Shown here piece after piece: positions 7,387 through 15,839 of a stretch of DNA of 18,120 bases. Below the pieces are notes generated by a model that searched no databases, had not been told where the DNA came from, and saw nothing but the letters and a program-made list of their open reading frames with translations. The position numbers were made by a program, and so were the translations under genes. Position 1 is the first letter of the stretch. Every line of letters begins with the position of its first letter. The stretch comes from BA4 sp044376575 (GTDB lineage Bacteria > Bacteroidota > Bacteroidia > CAIKAF01): contig JBILKR010000033.1 in the NCBI GenBank assembly GCA_044376575.1, forward strand, positions 1 to 18,120, read 5' to 3'.

Positions 7387-9538
7387 AATGTTCATTTTCC
7401 CATTTCATTCCCAGATTATACATGGTAAAAGTCCAGAAATCTGTCATCTCCTGAATAGCCATGCTTGTTGATTTCCCTGCTCCATGTCCGGCATTAATAT
7501 CAATACGGATTAATACAGGATTTTCGCCTTTGTGATTTTCCTGTAAGGCAGCGGCAAATTTAAAACTGTGAGCAGGTACAACCCTGTCGTCATGGTCGGC
7601 TGTCATTACCATGGTTGCAGGATATTGTGTTCCTTTCTTCAGGTTGTGCAGGGGAGAATAAGAATATAAATTTTTAAATCCTGCCGAATCTTCACTCGAA
7701 CCATATTCTACTACCCATGCATGTCCTATAGTAAATTGATGAAATCGCAACATATCCAATACTCCCACAGCAGGTATTGCTACTTTAAATAAATCTGGAC
7801 GCTGAGTCATGGCTGCACCCACCAATAAGCCACCATTTGAACGACCATGTATAGCCAGTTTACTCGATTGGGTATATTTTTCACTGATCAGATATTCCGC
7901 AGCAGATATGAAATCATCAAACACATTTTGTTTGTTTTCAAGCATGCCGGCCTTATGCCATTTTTCACCGTATTCACCTCCGCCTCTTAAATTGGCAACG
8001 GCATAAATTCCACCTTGTTCAAGGAATGTAATATTTGAAATGCTGAAGTTGGGCAAAATACTGATATCAAATCCACCGTAACCATAAAGTAAAGTTGGAT
8101 TCTTGCCATTTCTTTTAATCCCTTTTTTATGTACAATAAACATAGGCACAGAGGTATTGTCTTTGCTCTTGTAAAACACCTGCTTCACTTCATATTCAGA
8201 AGGATCAAATTTTACATCTGATTTTTTAAATATTTCTTGTTTTCCATTATTTACATCAAATTCATAAATGGTATTTGGAAATGAAAAAGAGGTGAATGAA
8301 AAGAATGCTTTTGATTCATCTCTTTTACCGCTGAAACCTCCGACTGTACCCATAGTAGGAAGTTGTAATTCGTAAAGGAATTTTCCCTGCTGATCAAATA
8401 TTTTTACCTGTGATGAAGCATCTTTTAAATAATTGGCTACCCATTTTCCACCGATATGTGTTACACCTGAAAGCACATGATCTGTTGCTGGTATAATATC
8501 TTTCCAGGCTTTACGGTCAGCAGCTTTCGAAGCATCTACTGAGATCATTCTGTATTTATCAGCTCCTATGTTCGTGTAAATGTAAAACTGATTGTCTATA
8601 TTATCCACAACAGAACTTTCATTATTAAAGTCATCAATAATAGATGAGAATGGAGAGTCTATCCCTTGGGTCAAGTCTTTGAATTTAATTTTGTTTCCGT
8701 AAGTTCCCTGTGTAATGGAAATGATAAGGTAATGCTCATCATCAGTAACACCAGCATAATGTCCTTGTAGCGGATTTTCTTTGTCTTCATAAATCAAAAC
8801 ATCATTTTCTGTTGATGTTCCGATTTTATGATAATACACTTTTTGAAACTGATTAGATGACTTTAGCTGATCGCCCTTTTTGGGTTCAGGATATTTGCTG
8901 TAAAAAAATCCATCTTTATACCATGATATTCCAGAGAATTTAACCCATTCAATTTCGTCGCTTAAGGTTTTTTTATCAGGCAAAGAAATTACACGGATGG
9001 TATTCCAGTCTGAACCTCCTTCAGAGATGGAATAAGCGGCATATTTGCCGTCTTTGGAAACACTGAAACTGCTGATGGAGGTAGTTCCTTCAGCAGAAAA
9101 TGAATTAGGATCAAGCAATACTTCCGGTTGTGCATCCAGTGTTTTTTGAAAATACAATACACTTTGATTTTGTAATCCGTCATTCTTGTAAAAAAAGTAA
9201 TATCCTCCATCCTTGAATGGCAAAGAGTATTTGGGATAGTTCCATAATTCGGTAAGTCTTGATTTGATACTGTCACGGAAAGAAATCTGTTGTAAATAGC
9301 CTTCTGTAGTTTGTTGTTGTGCAACAACCCATGATTTTGTTTCTTCACTCATGTCATCTTCCAGCCACCTGTATGGATCATCCACTATAGTACCAAAATA
9401 ATTATCTGAAACCGATGTATCTTTTCTCGTTTCTATATATTTTACGGGTATAGCAGGATTTGATGATTGCTTATCATCATGTTTGCAAGCCGTTTGAAAA
9501 ATAATTGGTAAAATTAAAATCGTGTACGCGTGTTTCAT
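7376..9538 (-). CDS. Prolyl oligopeptidase family serine peptidase (S9A), probable lipoprotein
   Basis: The 720-residue length and domain order fit S9A prolyl oligopeptidase: a propeller domain roughly from residue 30 to 440, then an alpha/beta hydrolase domain. The catalytic triad is readable: Ser567 in HGRSNGGLLVGAA, Asp650 or Asp651 in MTADHDDRVVPAHSF, and His685 in INAGHGAGKST. Spacing is close to that of the mammalian enzyme. The entry motif YIETRKDTSVSDNYFGTIVD and DPYRWLED is typical of the N-terminal domain. The first 17 residues are hydrophobic and end in FQTAC, with Cys18 a plausible lipidation site although Gln at -3 is not canonical. It would thus sit in the periplasm or at the outer membrane and cleave after proline in short peptides. 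A good AGGA lies five bases before the ATG. The upstream subtilase gene is separated by a terminator, so it is probably transcribed separately. Confidence 0.93.
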   Translation of the reverse strand: MKHAYTILILPIIFQTACKHDDKQSSNPAIPVKYIETRKDTSVSDNYFGTIVDDPYRWLEDDMSEETKSWVVAQQQTTEGYLQQISFRDSIKSRLTELWNYPKYSLPFKDGGYYFFYKNDGLQNQSVLYFQKTLDAQPEVLLDPNSFSAEGTTSISSFSVSKDGKYAAYSISEGGSDWNTIRVISLPDKKTLSDEIEWVKFSGISWYKDGFFYSKYPEPKKGDQLKSSNQFQKVYYHKIGTSTENDVLIYEDKENPLQGHYAGVTDDEHYLIISITQGTYGNKIKFKDLTQGIDSPFSSIIDDFNNESSVVDNIDNQFYIYTNIGADKYRMISVDASKAADRKAWKDIIPATDHVLSGVTHIGGKWVANYLKDASSQVKIFDQQGKFLYELQLPTMGTVGGFSGKRDESKAFFSFTSFSFPNTIYEFDVNNGKQEIFKKSDVKFDPSEYEVKQVFYKSKDNTSVPMFIVHKKGIKRNGKNPTLLYGYGGFDISILPNFSISNITFLEQGGIYAVANLRGGGEYGEKWHKAGMLENKQNVFDDFISAAEYLISEKYTQSSKLAIHGRSNGGLLVGAAMTQRPDLFKVAIPAVGVLDMLRFHQFTIGHAWVVEYGSSEDSAGFKNLYSYSPLHNLKKGTQYPATMVMTADHDDRVVPAHSFKFAAALQENHKGENPVLIRIDINAGHGAGKSTSMAIQEMTDFWTFTMYNLGMKWENEHCKK

Positions 9539-9621
9539 GCAATTCCTGTTTTGTTATACAAAGGTTGAAAATAGAAATGATTTAGAGAAAGTGATTTTAT
9601 TTTCAAATGATAAAAAAATAC

Positions 9622-9650
9622 AAAAAAAAGCCCTTAGAAGGGCTTTTTTG
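9622..9650 (-). terminator. Intrinsic terminator of the subtilase gene (possibly bidirectional)
   Basis: AGCCCT (9629-9634) pairs with AGGGCT (9639-9644) around a TAGA loop. The stem is flanked by eight A residues on one side and six T residues on the other. It starts about 21 bases beyond the stop of the minus-strand subtilase gene and about 84 bases before the prolyl oligopeptidase start, uncoupling the two. The rest of 9539-9670 shows no convincing promoter consensus. Confidence 0.85.
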
Positions 9651-9658
9651 TAGGTTGA

Positions 9659-9698
9659 TGATCAGTTTAATTAAGGTTTGATCAGTTTAATTGTATGC
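9659..9698. repeat. Short direct repeat (14 bp, 20-bp period) at the subtilase stop codon
   Basis: TGATCAGTTTAATT occurs at 9659-9672 and again at 9679-9692. The second copy encodes the final LIK residues of the T9SS sorting domain and the first overlaps the stop codon. It looks like a small tandem duplication at the 3' end of the gene. Confidence 0.6.
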
Positions 9699-12600
9699 TG
9701 TTGCTGATTATGTGATAAGCGAACAATGTATAATCCACTTGTTACATGCTGCATAGGAATAAAAACAGTTGAATGATTGATGTCTGATAATTGTGAGGAA
9801 TAAATTACTTGTCCTAATGCATTGGTTAATGATAACAAGGTGTTTTGTGGTGGCCAGGTATTCCATGAAATTGAAATGCCTTCCTGCAATGGTTGATAGA
9901 TTACAGATGGAGTCCAGCTATTTTCATCTTCTAAAGATGCACTGCAATTTCCTGTAACGTTGATGGTTGTTGTGTAAGAATTATCCTGTCCGCAGATATT
10001 TGAAACAGTAAGCGTAGCTGTAAACGATCCTGTTGCATTGTATGCTACAGATGCACCGGATGCATTTGATGTTGCAGGTGAACCACCATTAAATGTCCAA
10101 AGGAAATCTGTAGCATTTAAAGAAGCTGATGCATCATATACAACCGATTCATTACACAATATAGAATTGTCTGAAACAGTTACTGATGCCACAGGGTTTT
10201 CCAGTACATCAATTTCAATGGTTGTATTTCCTTCGCAACTTCCATTCGAACCTGTTATCTGATAGGTAGTTGGCCCGGTAGGTGTTGCGGTTACTGAAGC
10301 ACCTGTTGAAGATGATAAAGTATTTGAAGGTGTCCATATATAAGATGTTGCACCGCTTGCGGTTAACACTGAAGATCCACCGGTACAAATTTCTGTTTGT
10401 GTTGCTACTACTGAAATTACAGGTGTTGGCAATACAGTAATATCTACAAATGCTGTATCCAACTCGCTGCATCCACCTCCTATAACATACAAAATTACCT
10501 GATGATTACCTGGGGTATTAAAATATACTGTTGGATTCGGATCATCTGAAACAATATTTGGGCTACCACCCGGAAATACCCAAACTAATGTGTCCTGAAA
10601 TGTAGATCCTGCTGCATCAAAAGTGATACTTTGTCCCTGACAAATAGAAGTGCTTGTTTGAGTGAACGTAGCATTTGCTGGTTCATTGGTGAGGAATGGA
10701 TGGATAAGCAATGATGCATTTAAATTCCAAGATCCAGCAGAACCATACTGATACCAAAGATTATCACTTTGTTGTTCCCATATCGGAAACCCGGTGCTCT
10801 GCCCGGCCTGATTACTTAAAATGGCAAGTGTATCTTTTACTGATGCGTTCCATTGTAAATTACTTAAATCAACACTTACAAAAAACTTTTTAGACGCAGG
10901 TAAAGTTACAGGATTGGCAAATTGAGCCACCGTGTAATAACTATTATCCACATCACTCATAATTGTACCCATTGTTAAATTGGTTGTACCTAACAGCGCA
11001 CCTACTGTTCCACTAGTTCCATCATATACCCTTACAGGTACAACTTTATTTTGATTGGCAGAATAACCTCTTCCAAAACCAATATATGTTTGCGTGATAT
11101 AATTATATGGTTGAGCGGATGCATCAAAATACATGGCTTTTTGTTTGTCAAGATAAATATTCATTCCGTTTATCCATCCGTCAGATCCAACGGTTGCACC
11201 TGTATAATAAGTGGTGATTCCCCATCCTGTAGGTAATGGTAAATTAATGGAATAGCAACCTCCTGCTGTTGTAACATTGATATAATTTAATTTCTGCTCA
11301 ACATCATTTCCATTAGCATTGGTTACACTAAGCGTAACAGCATATAAACCCGGATTGGCATAAGTGATAGGTGGCGGGTTTTGACCATTATAACTTCCTG
11401 GTGTTCCACCTGGAAAACTCCATGACCATGATGTTGGATTATATACTGATAAATCTGAAAAAGTTATTTGTCCACCTGCAGTAATGGTTGTAAAATTAGC
11501 AGTAAAATCCGCTACAGGTGCATTAGATAGTGTAGCATTTACACACTGCATAGCGGCAGCCGCATTAATTCTTCCTGCGCCTAATTGTCCAATATAATTG
11601 GGATTTTGCGCATTGATATTAGTGGCTGTACTCAGTAAACAATTGATAATTTCAGACCTTGGCATGGTAGGATTCAATGACCACATTAATCCAAGTAACC
11701 CGGCAACCATTGGAGAAGCCATGGATGTTCCTGATTTATTTCCATAAGTATTTCCAACTGTTGTACTGTAGATATTGCTACCCGGTGCTGAAATATCAAT
11801 CCATGAGCCATAATTTGAAAATGATGACTTGGCATTATTGGATGATGTTGACGCTACTGAAATAACGTTTGTATGTGCTGCCGGATAAAACTGAGAACTT
11901 ACATTATCATTTCCTGACGCTGCAACAATGATAGCACCAAGCCCCCATGCATAATTGATTACATTTTGTCCGGTAGTTGAGTTTGTAGGTCCGCCCCACG
12001 AACAATTGATCACATCTGCTCCGCTTTTGGCAGCATAAACAATGCCTTCATATCCATGAGTAACTGCTGAGGCAGTGGTGGTAGATTTAACACTCATCAG
12101 TTTACAACTGAAACCAATGGATGCTACCCCAATTCCATTGTTGGATGCAGCACATGAAATACCAGCAACGTGCGTTCCATGATCATATGCTGAAGACGGA
12201 GGATTTGGGTTATTGTCTCCTGATGCTACATCATATCCATTAATATCATCAATATAACCATTATTATCATCATCAATATTATTGCCGGAGATTTCTCCAG
12301 GATTAACCCAAAGCACAGGTGCAAGGTCATTATGTGTTCGCTGAACAGCATCATCTACGATGGCTATAACAATCGTTGAACCTGCTGAAAAATAATTCCA
12401 AGCAGTTGCGGCTCCAATATTTGTAAGTGCCCATTGAGATCCATAACTTGGGTCATTTGGCGTTAAAAAATGCTGAAATAAAGGCACCTTTTCTGCATAT
12501 TCTACACCTTCAATGGCAGATATTTTTTTTATGATTTGATTGACGTGTTGAACATCTGAAAATTCAAGTAAATAGGTACGCTGCAATTTTTCATCACCGG

Positions 12601-12838
12601 TAGCTTCTGAAAATGGCTTTGATAAATTTGTAATTTGATGCTGTTCAGCAATACCTTGTAAAAATGGAATATGTTCAAGCGGAATCCTTTTTGGATTCAT
12701 CTGCAAACCATCATTTGTACGATATTCATTTTTTAATTTAAACCATATTTTTCCATCCTGATAATGTGTGAAGACCTGCTGAGTATATGCATTGATAAAT
12801 CCGGATATTAATAGAAGTAATAGTATAGCTTTTTTCAT
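9671..12838 (-). CDS. Secreted S8 subtilisin-like protease with PKD/Ig-like domains and T9SS type A sorting domain
   Basis: This 1055-residue protein begins with a signal peptide (MKKAILLLLLISGFINA) and a ~110-residue propeptide. The S8 catalytic domain spans roughly 125-435, with Asp162 (IAIVDDAVQRTHNDL), His220 (DHGTHVAG), oxyanion Asn310 (AASGND) and Ser372 (SGTSMASPMVAG). The Asp motif reads DDA rather than the usual D-T/S-G. A Ca-loop-like acidic stretch (NIDDDNNGYIDD) precedes the His. Next come a PKD domain (~440-515), a ~190-residue beta-rich module I cannot name, a second PKD-like domain, an Ig-like segment (CTGGSSVLTASGA) and a third PKD-like domain. The last ~75 residues form a Por secretion tail, ending GLYIVRLSHNQQQHTIKLIKP-like. 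It should be exported by Sec, crossed through the type IX system, cleaved and surface-anchored or released, to digest proteins. Confidence 0.93.
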   Translation of the reverse strand: MKKAILLLLLISGFINAYTQQVFTHYQDGKIWFKLKNEYRTNDGLQMNPKRIPLEHIPFLQGIAEQHQITNLSKPFSEATGDEKLQRTYLLEFSDVQHVNQIIKKISAIEGVEYAEKVPLFQHFLTPNDPSYGSQWALTNIGAATAWNYFSAGSTIVIAIVDDAVQRTHNDLAPVLWVNPGEISGNNIDDDNNGYIDDINGYDVASGDNNPNPPSSAYDHGTHVAGISCAASNNGIGVASIGFSCKLMSVKSTTTASAVTHGYEGIVYAAKSGADVINCSWGGPTNSTTGQNVINYAWGLGAIIVAASGNDNVSSQFYPAAHTNVISVASTSSNNAKSSFSNYGSWIDISAPGSNIYSTTVGNTYGNKSGTSMASPMVAGLLGLMWSLNPTMPRSEIINCLLSTATNINAQNPNYIGQLGAGRINAAAAMQCVNATLSNAPVADFTANFTTITAGGQITFSDLSVYNPTSWSWSFPGGTPGSYNGQNPPPITYANPGLYAVTLSVTNANGNDVEQKLNYINVTTAGGCYSINLPLPTGWGITTYYTGATVGSDGWINGMNIYLDKQKAMYFDASAQPYNYITQTYIGFGRGYSANQNKVVPVRVYDGTSGTVGALLGTTNLTMGTIMSDVDNSYYTVAQFANPVTLPASKKFFVSVDLSNLQWNASVKDTLAILSNQAGQSTGFPIWEQQSDNLWYQYGSAGSWNLNASLLIHPFLTNEPANATFTQTSTSICQGQSITFDAAGSTFQDTLVWVFPGGSPNIVSDDPNPTVYFNTPGNHQVILYVIGGGCSELDTAFVDITVLPTPVISVVATQTEICTGGSSVLTASGATSYIWTPSNTLSSSTGASVTATPTGPTTYQITGSNGSCEGNTTIEIDVLENPVASVTVSDNSILCNESVVYDASASLNATDFLWTFNGGSPATSNASGASVAYNATGSFTATLTVSNICGQDNSYTTTINVTGNCSASLEDENSWTPSVIYQPLQEGISISWNTWPPQNTLLSLTNALGQVIYSSQLSDINHSTVFIPMQHVTSGLYIVRLSHNQQQHTIKLIKP

Positions 12839-12951
12839 ACTTAATTTATTTGATATGAAGATGAAATATATTTTTCAAAAAAGCAAAAATGAATTCATTG
12901 TATCCATCCATACTTTTTTATTATTATTGCATAGCTTAAATTTTGCATATC

Positions 12952-15033
12952 ATGAGTACAAAAATCAATACATCCACGGGAATCAGAAAGTTGAAAAATT
13001 ATGCGCTGGGAGAATGGATAGAAGGCGAAGGAGATGGCCAGATTCTTTATCATGCAGTTAATGGCGAGCCCATTGCCGCAGCAACCAGTAAAGGATTAGA
13101 TTTTAAATCCATGATGGAATATGCAAGAACAATTGGCGGTCCTGCATTGCGCAAAATGACCATTCACGAAAGGGCACGCATGCTCAAGGCACTGGCCACG
13201 TATTTGAATGACAGAAAAGAAGCATATTACAAATTATCTGCTGCCACGGGTGCAACCAAGGCTGATAGCTGGATTGATATTGACGGCGGTATCAGTACTG
13301 CTTTCGTAATGGCCAGCAAAGGCAGAAGAGAATTAACTGATCATCCATTTCATGTAGAAGGTAAGCCTGAATTACTTTCTAAAAACGGAACATTCATCGG
13401 ACAACACATCTGTGTTCCGATGGAAGGTGTAGCAATTCATATCAATGCATTTAATTTCCCAATTTGGGGAATGCTGGAAAAAATTTCATCCAACCTGATT
13501 GCAGGAGTGCCCTGCATAGTGAAGCCGGCATCACTTACCTCTTACTTAACAGAATTGTGTGTTCAGGATATTATTGCATCGGGTATTTTACCTCCGGGTG
13601 CGTTGCAACTGGTGTGCGGAAGTTTAGGGGATGCATTGGATCATGTGACATGTCAGGATATAGTAACATTAACCGGATCAGCTGAAACAGGCTACAAGTT
13701 GAAATCACATCCGGCAATTATTAGAAATGCTGTTCGATTCAATATGGAAGCAGATTCGTTGAACTGCTGTATCCTCGGTCCGGATGGTGTTCCAGGTACA
13801 CCTGAATTTGATATTTTCATTAAAGATGTAATTCGTGAAATGACAGTGAAGGCCGGACAGAAATGTACCGCGATTCGAAGAACCATTGTCCCAGAAAATT
13901 TAGTGGAAGATGTGGTGAAAGCCCTCTCTGTTCAGTTGGATAAAAGAGTATTGGGAGATCCATCGGTAGATGGAGTTAAAATGGGACCACTGGCCGGTAA
14001 GGCTCAGGTTGAAGATGTAAAATCTAAATTAACTGAATTGCTCCGATCATGTGATGTAGCGTATGGCAGCAATGATGATTTTGAAGTATTGGGTGCCGAT
14101 CGTGAAAAAGGTGCATTTATGCCTTCAACTTTATTGGTTTGCGATAACCCATTAAAAAGTAATGAGCCGCATAATATTGAAGCCTTCGGACCCATCACTA
14201 CACTCTTGCCTTATAAATCAACTGCTGATGCGATTGAACTCGCAAAATTGGGAATGGGAAGTCTAGTAGGTTCAATTGTTACAAACGATCAACAGTTTGC
14301 AAAAGATGTTGTATTGGGTAGTGCCTGCATGCATGGAAGATTATTGGTAAACAACAGAGAGAGTGCTGCTGAATCAACAGGGCACGGTTCGCCAATGGCC
14401 CATTTGGTGCATGGCGGACCGGGTAGAGCAGGAGGTGGTGAAGAGCTGGGTGGTGTACGCAGTGTATTACATTACATGCAACGTACCGCTATTCAAAGTT
14501 CACCAACGATGTTGACACACATCACTGAAACATACATGCCTAAAGCGGAACAAAAAGAAGATATTATTCATCCGTTCAGAAAATATTTTGAAGACCTCAC
14601 CATCGGTGAAACATTAACCACACACAAGCGTACAGTTACCGAAGCCGATGTGGTTAATTTTGCGAATATCAGTGGTGATAATTTTTATGCACACATGGAT
14701 GTAACATCGCTTGAAGGTACCTTATTCGAAAAGCGTGTAGCTCATGGTTATTTTATTCTGTCTGCAGCCGCAGGATTATTTGTGGATCCGAAGAAAGGAC
14801 CGGTACTTGCTAATTACGGACTTGATGAATGTCGTTTTGTTAAACCGGTTTATGTTGGCGCTACGATTGGTGTTCGATTAACTGTGAAAGAAAAAATATA
14901 TCAGGAAAAGAAAACGGAAGAAGAGATACCGAGAGGTATTGTTAAGTGGCAGGTGGATGTGTATGATGAAACAGGCGAAACCGTTGCTTTGGCCACCATT
15001 TTAACATTGGTTCAACGAAAATCAGCAGAATAA
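12952..15033 (+). CDS. paaZ: Bifunctional PaaZ: semialdehyde dehydrogenase and oxepin-CoA hydrolase
   Basis: Starting from ATG 12952 (MSTKINTSTGIRKLKNY) the protein has 693 residues, close to E. coli PaaZ (681). A TTG three codons upstream is in frame but less likely. The N-terminal ~520 residues are an aldehyde dehydrogenase: NAFNFPIWGMLEKISSNL, then the general base Glu266 in NMEADSLNC and nucleophile Cys305 in AGQKCTAIRR. The C-terminal ~140 residues are a MaoC-type hotdog hydratase, with Asp576 and His581 in SGDNFYAHMD matching the spacing of the known catalytic pair. PaaZ hydrolytically opens the oxepin-CoA ring and oxidises the resulting semialdehyde in aerobic phenylacetyl-CoA degradation. 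The downstream crotonase gene begins 6 bp after its stop, fitting an operon. The rest of the paa pathway is not in this window. All catalytic residues I know of are intact, so the enzyme should be active. Confidence 0.92.
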   Translation: MSTKINTSTGIRKLKNYALGEWIEGEGDGQILYHAVNGEPIAAATSKGLDFKSMMEYARTIGGPALRKMTIHERARMLKALATYLNDRKEAYYKLSAATGATKADSWIDIDGGISTAFVMASKGRRELTDHPFHVEGKPELLSKNGTFIGQHICVPMEGVAIHINAFNFPIWGMLEKISSNLIAGVPCIVKPASLTSYLTELCVQDIIASGILPPGALQLVCGSLGDALDHVTCQDIVTLTGSAETGYKLKSHPAIIRNAVRFNMEADSLNCCILGPDGVPGTPEFDIFIKDVIREMTVKAGQKCTAIRRTIVPENLVEDVVKALSVQLDKRVLGDPSVDGVKMGPLAGKAQVEDVKSKLTELLRSCDVAYGSNDDFEVLGADREKGAFMPSTLLVCDNPLKSNEPHNIEAFGPITTLLPYKSTADAIELAKLGMGSLVGSIVTNDQQFAKDVVLGSACMHGRLLVNNRESAAESTGHGSPMAHLVHGGPGRAGGGEELGGVRSVLHYMQRTAIQSSPTMLTHITETYMPKAEQKEDIIHPFRKYFEDLTIGETLTTHKRTVTEADVVNFANISGDNFYAHMDVTSLEGTLFEKRVAHGYFILSAAAGLFVDPKKGPVLANYGLDECRFVKPVYVGATIGVRLTVKEKIYQEKKTEEEIPRGIVKWQVDVYDETGETVALATILTLVQRKSAE

Positions 15034-15039
15034 TCAGGT

Positions 15040-15810
15040 ATGGAAAATGCAATGACACAGGGAGGAATTCAAACCTCTACAGAAAATGGAATTGGAACCA
15101 TTCGTTTTTTTCACCCTAAAAGTAATTCGTTACCTAGTCATGTGTTAAAACAACTGGCTCAAACGATTCTTGAATTTGGGATGGATGAAAACGTGAAACT
15201 GATTGTACTAAGAAGTGAAGGAACAGGTGCATTTTGTGCGGGTGCGTCGTTTGATGAATTGTTAACCTTACAGGAACCGGTTTCTTCCAAAGAATTTTTC
15301 ATGGGGTTTGCGAGAGTGATTAATGCCATTCGAGTCATCCCAAAATTTGTGATCGGACGTGTGCATGGTAAAGCAATCGGCGGTGGGGTAGGTATATCTT
15401 GTGCTGTTGATTATTGTATGGCCACATCCAGTGCGTCAGTTAAACTGAGCGAACTGGCTGTAGGTATTGGTCCGTTTGTAGTGGGTCCGGCTGTTGAAAG
15501 GAAAGTAGGAACTTCTGCTTTTAATTCCCTGGCTGTAAATGCCACTGAATTCAGATCGGCAGCTTGGGCATGTGAAAAAGGGATGTTCATGGATGTGTAT
15601 GATACGGTTGAAGAGTTGGATCAGCAGATCGATGCACTGGCTCTACGATTGGCGAAAAGTAGCCCTGATGCGATGAAAGATTTAAAGGCAGTGATGTGGT
15701 CGGGCACTGAACATTGGGATACATTGCTTGAACAACGTGCTGAAATCAGTGGTCGGTTAATTCTCACGGATTTTGCAAAATATACTATTCAGCAATTTAA
15801 ACAGGGTTAG
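15040..15810 (+). CDS. Enoyl-CoA hydratase/isomerase (crotonase) family protein, PaaF/PaaG-like
   Basis: This 256-residue protein is a crotonase. The oxyanion-hole segments are GAFCAGASFDELL and GRVHGKAIGGGVGISCA. In classical enoyl-CoA hydratase the second motif reads GGGCE and supplies one catalytic Glu; here Gly118 takes that place. The second acidic site is retained as Glu138 in LSELAVGIGP. That pattern fits an isomerase or a specialised hydratase better than a standard one. The location 6 bp after paaZ suggests a role in phenylacetyl-CoA catabolism, such as the ring epoxide isomerase (PaaG) or the later hydratase (PaaF), but the sequence alone does not decide. The start could also be the ATG four codons later (15052), which has a GGA about 8 bases upstream. 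No signal peptide; cytosolic. Confidence 0.85.
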   Translation: MENAMTQGGIQTSTENGIGTIRFFHPKSNSLPSHVLKQLAQTILEFGMDENVKLIVLRSEGTGAFCAGASFDELLTLQEPVSSKEFFMGFARVINAIRVIPKFVIGRVHGKAIGGGVGISCAVDYCMATSSASVKLSELAVGIGPFVVGPAVERKVGTSAFNSLAVNATEFRSAAWACEKGMFMDVYDTVEELDQQIDALALRLAKSSPDAMKDLKAVMWSGTEHWDTLLEQRAEISGRLILTDFAKYTIQQFKQG

Positions 15811-15839
15811 TAATAATTATTTGATTAACTCTTGAGATC

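Noticed and set aside
10038..10893. Plus-strand open frames inside the subtilase gene
   Set aside because: They are antisense shadows of a long, well-supported coding region and resemble no protein family.
12863..12870. TATATTTC on the minus strand as a -7 element for the subtilase gene
   Set aside because: One mismatch to TAnnTTTG, and the nearest TTTG upstream is only 13 bp away, too close for the usual spacing.
12937..12945. TAAATTTTG upstream of paaZ as a -7 element
   Set aside because: It has one base too many between TA and TTTG, lies only six bases before the ATG, and lacks a -33 partner.
12943..12951. TTG start for paaZ giving MHIMSTK
   Set aside because: The ATG at 12952 gives a length and N-terminus typical of PaaZ; the TTG adds only three residues.
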